Positions 10,993 through 20,607 of a stretch of 64,000 bases of DNA are shown here, in pieces; position 1 is the first letter of the stretch, and each line of letters begins with the position of its first letter. The DNA lies in contig OY725502.1 of NCBI GenBank assembly GCA_963281255.1, positions 1,054,001 to 1,118,000 on the forward strand, written 5' to 3'. The position numbers were made by a program, and so were the translations under genes. Source of the DNA: Aphrocallistes beatrix (lineage: Eukaryota; Porifera; Hexactinellida; Sceptrulophora; Aphrocallistidae). The notes beneath the pieces are model-generated. The model saw only the letters and a list, made by a program, of their open reading frames with translations. It did no database searches and was not told the origin of the DNA.

Positions 10993-11851
10993 CTTAGTCT
11001 TGTATTTGAATATCTATCTTTTATATGTATACATAGGACTGATTATAATTGTTTCTTTTTAGTAGATGCTTTATAGACAGTTAGAACCTCGGAATTACAA
11101 GCACCCTTGGGACCCAAAAATGTAATTCCGGGGTCGTCATATTTCTGAATCAACAAAATGAAACCCCGAAAAATCGAATCCCTAATATTAGTACTTAGTA
11201 CTTATTGTAGAATAATAATTTAATATTGGAAAAATCAACCTGGATTGCTTTTACCCACCACAATACAAACATGGCAACTTGGATAACTACGTAATATTCT
11301 TCGCATTACACTATACAATTGTCCTATATTGTTATTTATTTGTCAAATTAGTATTATTTTCATTCAGGTATTTGGATTATCATTCGTCGTATTTCTGAAA
11401 TTAACTAATACAAACACCCATCACGCGCTTGCGCTGCGCGGCTTGCGAGCAAAGGCGTTGCCAGCACAAATTTAGGTGCGGCAATTCCAGTCTATTCCGT
11501 GAGAGGGTTGCGGCACCCAATGCTAATTTGTGACATTTTAGTGGGCACAGCCTTTGAGGTTGCGGCCTAGGCCCCATGTGCCGCACCCTGGCTATGCCTC
11601 TGAGTTGCGAGCGCATGTTGTTTACATGAGGCGCCTAATAAAATCAAGTGATTTACTGGTGCCTAACATCGATTATTTCTCATAAAAAATAGTGGGTAGT
11701 ATGTTAAATTCAGAATAATTGAGAGGTGACAATGTTACAGCAGCACACTGTAGTGTTTATGTGCATAACTTACTTTCTGTTTATATTTTTAGCTAAACTT
11801 CGTATATTGTAACAGTACAGTCCACACTAATAAGTAATTGATTCACTGAGC
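10993..11851. other. Intergenic with transposon remnant and GC-rich island
   Basis: Contains a partial pogo-like end near 11079-11170 (listed separately) and a GC-rich block at about 11405-11630 in otherwise AT-rich DNA. The block has words such as GCGCTTGCGCTGCGCGGC and looks like a dispersed repeat; a related GCG-rich patch occurs near 41000-41040. Small open frames in it have no support. Confidence 0.45.
11079..11170. mobile_element. Partial pogo/Tigger-like terminal repeat
   Basis: After a TA, the sequence CAGTTAGAACCTCGG leads into a CACCCTTGGGACC-like stretch. This resembles the ends of pogo/Tigger-type DNA transposons. I could not find the matching inverted end nearby, so this is a remnant. 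Confidence 0.4.
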
Positions 11852-14800
11852 ATGGCAGCTGTAGCACAGCTAGAATCCAATCCTCAGTTTGCCAGCTGTA
11901 GGACAGGTCTCACGATGACGTTACCCTCCAACAATCTAGAACTGGCGGCTGCCAAAGGGCGCTACTTCATGCACAAAGGAATGCACCTGGTAGAATCTAG
12001 CATTGAGATTGGGAGAGCAATGAATGAAGCGATCATCTTTACATTCGGTCTAAGTGGAGCCGGCAAATCGACTACTCTCAATCACCTCTTTGGCATCAAA
12101 CTGGCAAAGGTGTCAGATGAAGAGGCTTGTACAAGTGACGTATCATATTTCCTCTCAACCATGCCCAGTCCAGATTATGAGCTTGAAAACCTAAAAATTG
12201 GATTCGTTGACTTGCCGGGATGGGCAGATGGAAGAGGCATTTCCATCCAAGCACAGAACATGGCAATCATCGAGCAATTCATTGCAGAGCATCCGCATTT
12301 AGGCAACCGTGCTCGTCCCTGCTTTCCGAACGTAGTGCTCATAGTCGTCAATGCTAACGATAATAGACCAAAGGGACCGGCATCCCAAGCTGTCCTTATG
12401 CTCAAGGCGATAAAACACTTGCATATTATCGACAGAAAAAGACACAATGCAGTCATTGTAATGACGCACGTCCAATCGATTCCTCCTAATTCGATAAAAC
12501 AGAGGAAAGAGTTGTATCAGGGCCATTGCCGAGCTATATTCGGATTTGACCCTCCTTTCGTTTATGTGGAAAATAATTGTGGTGAAGAAGGCTACTATCT
12601 TCCAAGAGATAAAGATTGGACGATTCTGAATGACGGATTAAATACTAAACAGCCCTACAATGTATTCAAGGCTCTAATGGATCAAATGAAGAGTAATTAT
12701 GATGAAATAGGAGCTGAGGCTGTGAGAATATTCTTCTCTTCTCGCAATGCCTTTAAGCCTATTATCACAGGGTGTGTGGATCGGAGTCGAGTGAGTAAGA
12801 AGAGTGAGCAGAAGTGGCTGCAACGAGTAGTGCACAACCCATCCGAATTGGGAAGAGAGAGTGTTATCAGTCAAATGATAGAGCATGATTCAGCCAAATT
12901 GACGAAATGCCAAAAGCAGATGTTAGAACCGCTCATGTGTGAATTGTACAATTGTGGTATTTGTGCCAAAGCTGATCTTGAAAACTTGGACATGGCAAGA
13001 GTCCAGTCCAAGGTGTTACCCTATGTTTTGCAGGATTTCGAAATGAATTTATTGATTCGATTGTTCAAAGTGAAACCTCTCGACTTTCCTTGTCTCTATC
13101 AACACATTCCATCCACATGTAAAATTATTAATCATGAACACTTCGAGGAAATAACTGAAAAATTTTTTACTGAACTACCTAACTCAACCCATACTTCTCA
13201 GGGATTGTTGTTACCAGAATTCTTGAAAGCACAAAAATATTTCTACTCCGAAAGAAGGATAATCAGTTTCACGAATCAAACTTCAAATGCACCACCCTCT
13301 GAGGAATTTGAGGTTGATAGTTTAGAAAAAGACTTCAAAATAACTTTCCACATAAAAGAGATATTATATAGAATATATATCGAATTAGAAAGCATTATAA
13401 CTAAGATTAAAATTACTGAAGATTTCATGCATTTGATAAATACATTTCCCATCATTGAAGATGAATCAAATTTGAATTTAGAACAGTTTCAGACTTTCTT
13501 TGAAAAGTATGGCCACCTGGTTCTTACAGGATCTACATGCGGAGGATCTATTGAAGGAACAATGCACTTTAGAATGCCAGAAAAAGAATTTAATTTTAGT
13601 GTTTACAAATACATTATTCAAGAGTGCATCCAAACCCTAATTACTACTGAAGATGGGAACATAGAGTCCTTGAGGAAGTTTATACCTCCCAATTATTCAA
13701 ACCTTATTGATAGCTTGCAACGCACCAAAATCAAATTCAACGGCGGAGAGGCTCCGCTCTTTTGCGACTCGGTAGAGAATCTAACTTCACAGAAATATGG
13801 AATTTGGGTGAAGTCCTTGAATAGCAATCTAATAATCGTAGACAAGTTCGATGCTGAGAACATCCAGTCGATGTCACAGATGGTATATAAGATTAACTCA
13901 GAGAAAGGGCGTGCATTAAATGATGCCATGATCAGACTAAATGAGAGTGCCCGAGAACCAGAGCTCCTCACCCCACTCAACTCTCTATTCGAGCAGAGTC
14001 TCGAAGAGAGGGATCGAGGGCGTAGCTTCCTATCCACGATGTCAATGAGCGAGATTACTCAAATACAACAGTTGGCCCTTATGCGACCAAACATTGGAGC
14101 GAGTCTTTCAGTTATTAAGGCTCATGTTCAACCAAATCAACAACCTGATGCACCCCCAACCAACCCACCCATCCAACCTATTCCTGACCCTCCAGTTGTA
14201 GAAGACAGTCCCAAAACTCGTGAAGATGCAAGTTCGCGAGCAGGTTTTTTCTCTAGAGCATTTCTAGGTTTTGCTGGTTCCTCTGTCGTAAACATTGCGT
14301 CAGATGACAACAAAAGGATAGAAAATATTTCTCTTCGAGAACTTAGCACCCAAATTGAACCGGCACACAAACCTACCGATGCGCTATGCTATTTCCTTGA
14401 GAGAGATAGGAGCAAAGGGTCCAAAATTACCTTCAATCCTAGATCAGATACTTCCAAACTTCATGATTTTGTAGTGGTTACTATCAAAGAAGGAGAAATA
14501 AAAATGGGATATTATCAGCGTATTTTCCGAGCTTCAAAGCAGAATGGCCAATTTGACAATTCTTTTGTTAAAGCGATCAACTTGAACCAAGGAGACCATA
14601 TTTACATTTTAAATACGCGATCGAGAAAGTTACAAACAACAGAGATAATTAATATTTCCTCAAATATTGAAATTGGCTGCTATTATCCAAAATCGAATGA
14701 TTATAGTTTAATTGTAGATTTAGCTGTTGTAATCCCAGCGAATGAATGTTTTCCAGGAAATGCGAGTGTAACTTTGAAAGGAGGAGAGAAAGTGAGGATG

Positions 14801-15397
14801 GATGAAGTGAAGATAGGAGACTACGTGCTATCCATCCATCCCAGTACAGGCAAACCTGTCTACTCCAAAGTCTACCTCTGGGCACATCGAGATCCACACG
14901 TCACAGCCACATTCCTCCACATCACACATCCTCACGGACACCTTCACATCTCTGCTAACCATCTCATCCTGAGTGGAGAGAAGAGGAGACCAGTGCCAGC
15001 CGGTCACCTGGCAGTAGGAGACACTATCCATTCCTTGCTATCTCCTTCTGCCACTGCCACTGCTACTCCTATCTCAGTACCCGTGTTACACATCCACACG
15101 TGTACACAGGTGGGATACTACGCACCCTTCACGAACAACGGACTGATTGTGGTGGATGGCATAGCGTCCAGTGTGTACAGTCAGCCCTCTACTCGCTCCC
15201 ATGCACACGTGTGTGCTAGTGTGACTGGAGGACTGGTGGAACAGTTCGGTTTGCATAGAGTGGGGGAGTGTGTGATGACACCAGTGCGAGTAGGCTGTAA
15301 GTTGGGTGTGGGGAGTCTCATCCTCACTAAGCAGATGGACACCACTACTCACATACACAAATATTGTCAATGGCTGATGAAATTTATAAATATGTGA
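11852..15397 (+). CDS. GTPase-MACPF-Hint fusion protein 1
   Basis: 1181 residues in one exon. The GTPase has P-loop GLSGAGKS at 66-73, G3 DLPG at 120-123, a Toc-like G4 (MTHVQSIPP) and G5 (VENN). The MACPF signature is YGHL at 553-556 with GG about ten residues later. A Pro-rich linker near 760-790 follows. A very degenerate Hint-like domain (about 835-965) keeps a GDHIYIL block and a C-Y-Y...LIVD block but lacks the usual GFP start. The Hedgehog-type Hint domain starts at C966 (CFPGNASV) and runs to the end, including the SANHLIL histidine block and GYYAPFTNNG. The C-terminus (IHKYCQWL) resembles the end of Hedgehog proteins. Autocleavage before C966, releasing a lipid-modified or free N-terminal part, is expected for the family but not shown. 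No signal peptide is evident. Confidence 0.88.
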   Translation: MAAVAQLESNPQFASCRTGLTMTLPSNNLELAAAKGRYFMHKGMHLVESSIEIGRAMNEAIIFTFGLSGAGKSTTLNHLFGIKLAKVSDEEACTSDVSYFLSTMPSPDYELENLKIGFVDLPGWADGRGISIQAQNMAIIEQFIAEHPHLGNRARPCFPNVVLIVVNANDNRPKGPASQAVLMLKAIKHLHIIDRKRHNAVIVMTHVQSIPPNSIKQRKELYQGHCRAIFGFDPPFVYVENNCGEEGYYLPRDKDWTILNDGLNTKQPYNVFKALMDQMKSNYDEIGAEAVRIFFSSRNAFKPIITGCVDRSRVSKKSEQKWLQRVVHNPSELGRESVISQMIEHDSAKLTKCQKQMLEPLMCELYNCGICAKADLENLDMARVQSKVLPYVLQDFEMNLLIRLFKVKPLDFPCLYQHIPSTCKIINHEHFEEITEKFFTELPNSTHTSQGLLLPEFLKAQKYFYSERRIISFTNQTSNAPPSEEFEVDSLEKDFKITFHIKEILYRIYIELESIITKIKITEDFMHLINTFPIIEDESNLNLEQFQTFFEKYGHLVLTGSTCGGSIEGTMHFRMPEKEFNFSVYKYIIQECIQTLITTEDGNIESLRKFIPPNYSNLIDSLQRTKIKFNGGEAPLFCDSVENLTSQKYGIWVKSLNSNLIIVDKFDAENIQSMSQMVYKINSEKGRALNDAMIRLNESAREPELLTPLNSLFEQSLEERDRGRSFLSTMSMSEITQIQQLALMRPNIGASLSVIKAHVQPNQQPDAPPTNPPIQPIPDPPVVEDSPKTREDASSRAGFFSRAFLGFAGSSVVNIASDDNKRIENISLRELSTQIEPAHKPTDALCYFLERDRSKGSKITFNPRSDTSKLHDFVVVTIKEGEIKMGYYQRIFRASKQNGQFDNSFVKAINLNQGDHIYILNTRSRKLQTTEIINISSNIEIGCYYPKSNDYSLIVDLAVVIPANECFPGNASVTLKGGEKVRMDEVKIGDYVLSIHPSTGKPVYSKVYLWAHRDPHVTATFLHITHPHGHLHISANHLILSGEKRRPVPAGHLAVGDTIHSLLSPSATATATPISVPVLHIHTCTQVGYYAPFTNNGLIVVDGIASSVYSQPSTRSHAHVCASVTGGLVEQFGLHRVGECVMTPVRVGCKLGVGSLILTKQMDTTTHIHKYCQWLMKFINM
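14747..15397 (+). repeat. Homogenised Hint cassette (reference copy of ten)
   Basis: About 650 bp of GC-richer DNA encoding the Hint domain, nearly identical at nine further places. Plus strand: 19074-19748. Minus strand, up to the Cys codon: 20608-21255, 24636-25292, 28764-29408, 33199-33867, 37172-37819, 43148-43804, 47072-47728, and about 51105-51420, where only the first half is conserved. Identity starts at the TGT codon of the catalytic Cys, while upstream sequence differs from gene to gene. A GCCACT/GCTACT repeat encoding alternating Ala-Thr varies in length between copies. The pattern is that of gene conversion or cassette replacement. Confidence 0.85.
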
Positions 15398-16340
15398 TTG
15401 CGTAAATTTTAATGCTGGATTATTTTATATTTTATTGATATATACTTGTGTGTATATACTATATACGAATATTTGTCCTATGTATGGTTATATTTTTAGA
15501 ATTTTATCTCATAAATTTTTAATAGATGACTATGGGTACCGGTATTGTTATGTAACGTTGACATATGGCAGATGTGTGTAACAGTGACACATAGGGATAT
15601 GGAAGGGGATAGTGAAGTACTTTTAATTAACTACCTCAATTTTTTTTCAGAACTATCCCTGAAAGATTAATTTTTACGTAATTATGATAACATCGTACTA
15701 TGTAGGTATATGCTATCATATTGGATCTAAAAGTATTATTTACTTTAATTAATGGATGTTTTCAATATACAAACCCTCGATCAAGGTTGAACAACGCCAG
15801 TCGGTTCAAAAGTAATTGAGAAAAAAAAGCCTCCATTTGAAATCGGACAAATGTTGAAATTTGGTATTCCATACCCAAAAGTATCCCAGATGACCTTATT
15901 GCACTACTTATCCAAGAACCCCACTTGGCCGCACAATTTTGAAGATTAGTTTTTCAAAAAATCCCAGCCTAAAATCATTGTTAAAAGGTTTATTATATAC
16001 CCCCGAATTCATGCTAATATTTTCTCAGGGGGTTCACAATATGGGTGAGGTACTAAACCAACTGATGGGGTCTAGAATTTCGTAAAAGTGACCTTCTACA
16101 CAGTTATGACTTTATTTCAAGTCAAAAGTTATCCATTTTTAGGCTTTTTGTTGCTTTAAAGGGTTCAATTGTGTAGAAAGTCACTTTTGATAAATTCTAA
16201 ATCAGTCATTTTGTAGAGGAGACAATTCTGCGTAGTTTTGGTCAAGAGGATTTTTAGTCGGTTAGGCATTACAATAAAAAAACAATCAGAAGTGTACCGG
16301 TGTGTTTGGAAAATAAGTTCCAAGTATTTTAGACTATTGA
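15398..16340. other. Intergenic with imperfect inverted repeat
   Basis: No gene seen. It holds an inverted repeat (listed separately) and AT-rich unique sequence; the promoter of the gene at 16341 should lie at its right end. Confidence 0.45.
16072..16199. repeat. Inverted repeat, about 35-bp arms
   Basis: The arm near 16072-16105 (TAGAATTTCGTAAAAGTGAC...) is the near reverse complement of the arm near 16166-16199 (...GTCACTTTTGATAAATTCTA). About 60 bp separate them. It is probably the core of a MITE; the ends are not defined. Confidence 0.6.
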
Positions 16341-19300
16341 ATGGCTGCGAGTATTTATACAGACTTGAATTCTGTCAAGTCAACAAAAAGGATTGATAAG
16401 ACAGAAGATTTCTTTGATTTACCGTCCAGTATATTCAGAGCTGATGAGGTTTCAAATCAAAGGGTCTTACATCGAGGAATGGAGATGGTCGGGAATAGCT
16501 TGAAGGCACATAGAGCCTGTAATGAAGCCATCATCTTCGTGTATGGATTGAGTGGAGCTGGAAAAACAGCCTCCCTCAATCATTTGTTCGGATTTCAACT
16601 CATCAATATCGAACAGAACAGAGCCTCCCACACCAAACTAGTCACAGAGTATGTGGCGAGGATGGTCAGTCACGAGTGGCGTGTCAAGAATCTGGACATA
16701 GGCTTCATAGACATGCCCGGTTGGTTTGACACGGATGGGGAGGAACAGGACATCAGGAATGTGGCCACGATTGACCACTTCCTCGTCAATCACTCCTACC
16801 TCGGCTGTCTCGCCTACAAATGCTACCCGAGCATAGTGCTGGTGGCTATCAGAGCTGACGATAAGAGACTTGTAGGAGAGGGTGCTAAGGTGCCACGCAT
16901 GTTCCGAGTTCTCTCCAAGTTGAACATCGTCGACAAACAACGACCCAACCTCCTCATCATACTCACACACGTCTTGAATGTGGGAAGGAAGAACTTCAAA
17001 ACAAGACTCAAACAAACCATCGAAACAGTGGAACAGCTGGTCTACCAATACCTCGACGTGGAACCTGTCATCGTCTACGTTGAGAACGACACGGAGGAGT
17101 TCGAGGAGCTGGAAGAGAAGAAGGGAGATTGGACTGTGTTGAGAGATGGCACTCTCCAACCCAAGAATGTGTTCGAGGCGATGATGCGACTAACCAGTGA
17201 GCACAAGGACGAAGTGGGACAAGAAGCCATCCGCCTCTACTTCGCTTCCAGAGGCAGTAACAAGCCTCAGGTCAGGTCCCAATCTAACCCCGACTCTGTC
17301 TCCAGAGATCAAATTAGGAAGTGGAGAGCGATCATCCATCAAACATTCCCTTCAATCCCGAACAACGAAGTGAGTCGTGCACTACAGAGTTACGCCCAAT
17401 CACACCCCCAGCCATTCCCACCCTCCAGCCTATGCAAACTGATGGAGGAGCTGAGTACCAACAGCCTCACGCACCTGGACACTCTCCGCACCCTGTCACT
17501 GGACCAGCTGCAGCAGAAACTGTCTCCTTACAACCTCTCACAGCTGGAGTGTCAGGCGCTGATGGAAGGTTGTGGTGTGAGACCGCCTCAATGGACACAC
17601 ATCTTCCAGCACATCGGCTATGGAGTGAACACGGGCATCAGCAGCAGTCCAGAGACAGAGACCGCTCCTCTCCTTTGCTCTTCCCCTGCCTTCACTGTGA
17701 CAGGGGAGTGCTGCCAGGAGGGAGAGCTAACCGTCCCGACATGCATGCAGGTGGTTATTCCCATCGAGAGACGGCGAGTGGAATGGAAGAGAATGGAACC
17801 AGCTCCACAGACAGACAAGAAGGAGATAGCCCATCCCGTCAAGTACCAGTTCCAGATCAGTCAGAGTGTCCGCTGCATCAGACTTCTCTCCAATCAACAG
17901 CAGCTGATCTCTCTGCTCAGTCCTGCCTTCAAGGAGGCAGTAGCAGCTCTACCTGACTCCAGTGTGGTAGAGGAGAGTCAGCAGATGAGAGAGGAGTATC
18001 AGCACTTCTTCAACACGTACGGACATTTCGTGATTGTTGCTTGTGAGTGTGGAGGTGTTGTGCAGGGAGAGGTGAAACTGATGGAGAAGGAAGCCATTGA
18101 CAAACAACAAACCATCAAGTCATATATAAACAACCTCCTAGAGAAGATAGAAGCAGCCGGTGGTTCTGAAGATTTGGGCAGTTTGAAACGAGAAGTTCAA
18201 GGAGAAAGATCAGATCTGTTCTACGAACTTGATAACGCAGCACTCAGCTGGAAAGGAGGCCTCACTCCTCCAGAGTGTACCCTACACTCTCTGTTACATC
18301 ACACCTGGATGGAGTGGACTGCTTCCCTGCACGAAAACCCTGCACCACCTGACTACTCACAGTTAGACATGGACACAACTCTGCCCATCTACGAACTCAT
18401 TGGTTTGATAGATCAGAAGAAATCTACTCAAGTACAGTTCCTATGGCAAAAGGAGAATATCCTCCAATATAAAAAGTCAAAATATCCTAACTTGTTTTCA
18501 CACATAGAGTCAATCGAAGAAAATCTCAGTCCTAAGGAAATTTCTGAGTTTTATCTTAAACGTGAATTGGTCGCAAAAGCGCATGTATCTCAAACGCTTG
18601 CTAATTCCCCAGGTGGCTTTCCTGAGAGTGCAACTGTGGTTAATGGGAGCTTTCTTGACTATTCAACTGTTGGAATATCTCGAGTTAAATTAGGTGATAG
18701 GGTACTTTGTCTTGATCCTTGGGAGTCCAAGTTTCAGAAAATTGTTTACATACATGCAATAGACAAAGAAATGGAGTTAAATTATCTTAACATCATTCAC
18801 GAATACGGAGAATTACGAATCGGTTATAATCATACAATTCTGAGGAGACAGTCCGATACTCCTTATACAAAAGACAAAAGATTAGTTGTTGCCAGTTCTC
18901 TACAAGTAGGAGATGTCATCTACTTCGTAGATAATGTAGAAAATAAGTATTTAGAATCTATTGTATGTGCTATTGACACGAAGAAAGGTAAAGGCCATTA
19001 TTCTTTGAAAATAAATAATAATTTTGCTGATATAGTTGTGAACCAAGTTGTAACAGGAGACGAGGAAGCAGCTTGTTTTCCAGGAAATGCGAGTGTAACA
19101 TTGAAAGGAGGAGAGAAAGTGAGGATGGATGAAGTGAAGATAGGAGACTACGTGCTATCCATCCATCCCAGTACAGGCAAACCTGTCTACTCCAAAGTCT
19201 ACCTCTGGGCACATCGAGATCCACACATCACAGCCACATTCCTCCACATCACACATCCTCATGGACACCTTCACATCTCTGCTAACCATCTCATCCTAAG

Positions 19301-19748
19301 TGGAGAGCAGAGGAGACCAGTGCCAGCTGGTCACCTGGCAGTGGGAGATACTATCCATTCCTTGCTATCTCCTGCTGCCACTGCCACTGCCACTGCTACT
19401 GCCACTGCCACTGCTACTGCTATCTCAGTACCCGTGTTACACATCCACACGTGTATACAGGTGGGATACTACGCACCCTTCACGAACAACGGACTGATTG
19501 TGGTGGATGGCATAGCGTCCAGTGTGTACAGTCAGCCCTCTACTCGCTCCCATGCACACGTGTGTGCTAGTGTGACTGGAGGACTGGTGGAACAGTTCGG
19601 TTTGCATAGAGTGGGGGAGTGTGTGATGACACCAGTGCGAGTAGGCTGTAAGTTGGGTGTGGGGAGTCTCATCCTCACTAAGCAGATGGACACCACTATT
19701 CACATACACAAGTATTGTCAATGGCTGATGAAGATTTTGAATATGTAG
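16341..19748 (+). CDS. GTPase-MACPF-pseudoHint-Hint fusion protein 2
   Basis: 1135 residues, single exon. P-loop GLSGAGKT at 69-76; G3 DMPG at 124-127; G4 LTHVLNVG; G5 VENDTEE, followed by the family signature GDWTVLRDGT. The MACPF segment starts near GYGVNTG, with YGHF at 560-563 and GG ten residues on. From residue 758 a second Hint-like domain begins GGFPESATV: the position of the catalytic Cys is Gly. It keeps a GDRVL block, the GYNHTIL block and a GHYSL...IVVN block. The competent Hint starts at C912 (CFPGNASV). Its Ala-Thr repeat is the longest in the window. A likely poly(A) signal AATAAA is at 19760-19765. It is the close partner of the inverted pseudogene at 20608-23454. GTP hydrolysis, membrane binding by MACPF and Hint self-cleavage are family inferences. 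Confidence 0.88.
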   Translation: MAASIYTDLNSVKSTKRIDKTEDFFDLPSSIFRADEVSNQRVLHRGMEMVGNSLKAHRACNEAIIFVYGLSGAGKTASLNHLFGFQLINIEQNRASHTKLVTEYVARMVSHEWRVKNLDIGFIDMPGWFDTDGEEQDIRNVATIDHFLVNHSYLGCLAYKCYPSIVLVAIRADDKRLVGEGAKVPRMFRVLSKLNIVDKQRPNLLIILTHVLNVGRKNFKTRLKQTIETVEQLVYQYLDVEPVIVYVENDTEEFEELEEKKGDWTVLRDGTLQPKNVFEAMMRLTSEHKDEVGQEAIRLYFASRGSNKPQVRSQSNPDSVSRDQIRKWRAIIHQTFPSIPNNEVSRALQSYAQSHPQPFPPSSLCKLMEELSTNSLTHLDTLRTLSLDQLQQKLSPYNLSQLECQALMEGCGVRPPQWTHIFQHIGYGVNTGISSSPETETAPLLCSSPAFTVTGECCQEGELTVPTCMQVVIPIERRRVEWKRMEPAPQTDKKEIAHPVKYQFQISQSVRCIRLLSNQQQLISLLSPAFKEAVAALPDSSVVEESQQMREEYQHFFNTYGHFVIVACECGGVVQGEVKLMEKEAIDKQQTIKSYINNLLEKIEAAGGSEDLGSLKREVQGERSDLFYELDNAALSWKGGLTPPECTLHSLLHHTWMEWTASLHENPAPPDYSQLDMDTTLPIYELIGLIDQKKSTQVQFLWQKENILQYKKSKYPNLFSHIESIEENLSPKEISEFYLKRELVAKAHVSQTLANSPGGFPESATVVNGSFLDYSTVGISRVKLGDRVLCLDPWESKFQKIVYIHAIDKEMELNYLNIIHEYGELRIGYNHTILRRQSDTPYTKDKRLVVASSLQVGDVIYFVDNVENKYLESIVCAIDTKKGKGHYSLKINNNFADIVVNQVVTGDEEAACFPGNASVTLKGGEKVRMDEVKIGDYVLSIHPSTGKPVYSKVYLWAHRDPHITATFLHITHPHGHLHISANHLILSGEQRRPVPAGHLAVGDTIHSLLSPAATATATATATATATAISVPVLHIHTCIQVGYYAPFTNNGLIVVDGIASSVYSQPSTRSHAHVCASVTGGLVEQFGLHRVGECVMTPVRVGCKLGVGSLILTKQMDTTIHIHKYCQWLMKILNM
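19378..19425 (+). repeat. In-frame GCCACT/GCTACT microsatellite (Ala-Thr repeat)
   Basis: Six-base units coding alternating Ala and Thr inside the Hint domain, just before the ISVPVLHIH block. This copy is longest. Copies in other paralogs have fewer units (15050-15070, about 33535-33565 and others), and the copy near 51115 is reduced to a few residues. Length varies in whole 6-bp steps, so the frame is kept. Confidence 0.85.
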
Positions 19749-20607
19749 CATAACTTTTAAATAAAAATACATTGATTTTTAAGCATTTTATTTTTACTAT
19801 ATGTATTTACAATTTGTTGTTATGAATATAAATATATTCTTATTTAATTTCGTCTTTTAAATTCGTAGGGTTTCATGAATAATTAGGTACAATCATATAA
19901 TTATATTATAATACTCAGGCCCGGTAGATGCTAACTGAAGGTGTTACATGAAATAGTGGTTTTGCCATTCCTGTAGTATGAATTCTGTGAAAAAGTGGGA
20001 CGGCAAATGTCATACCGTTTCTACCGACCTTGACACTAGAAAACTAATTTGCATAATATATACTCCAATTAGACAAATCCCTTAGAGCAAGAAATACTCG
20101 CATAGCTATTAGATCCCAATCACCGGCCTCTTCAGTCTGCTGAGTTTTTTTTATGATTTCATTTTTACAATTATCAGATCTTGTAATGCATTGATTAAAT
20201 GCAATAATAGAATATGTGTTTATCAAGATTCGAGAGTATAATCAAGTTCAATCTCTAAAGTTACTATTTATTAAAATAGTTGTACTACAATTTCACCGTC
20301 TTTTCTTTATTTCGAGAACCGGGGCAAAACTAGAATTTTTGGCCATGCTTAACATATGTTGATTACTTAATATTAATATGGTAATTATTGGAAATGCCAC
20401 CTAAAACAGTAGAAAAGTAACACCTAACTTTGGAAGTGAATATTTTGCAAGCGATGGAGGTAAATTGTCTTAATGTACTAATACCTCAATTGAGTCCAAT
20501 CAGTATAATTAATTGAGTGTCTACAGTTTTAATATTCACAAATACAAATACTTGTCTCTGTCTATGTCTACTAAGGATATCATTTAACATAGGAAATACG
20601 TAACTAT
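19749..20607. other. Spacer between convergent Hint genes
   Basis: About 860 bp between the ends of the plus-strand gene at 16341-19748 and the minus-strand pseudogene at 20608-23454. It is AT-rich, and I see no gene or clear repeat. It marks the point where cluster orientation switches. Confidence 0.5.

Noticed and set aside
11401-11616. Coding sequence in the GC-rich island
   Set aside because: The frame is short and Arg/Leu/Cys-rich without domain signals; the base composition and a related patch near 41000 fit a dispersed repeat.
14649-14897. Recurring antisense frames in every Hint cassette, such as MDLDVPRGRLWSRQ and MDSVSHCQVTSWH
   Set aside because: They recur only because the Hint DNA is duplicated; they overlap the conserved Hint frame in antisense and have no own features.
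14747-15397. Hint domain as a protein-splicing intein
   Set aside because: It lies at the protein C-terminus with no C-extein and ends in a Hedgehog-like tail; there is no terminal His-Asn with a following Cys/Ser/Thr, so cleavage/ligation of Hog type is the better model.
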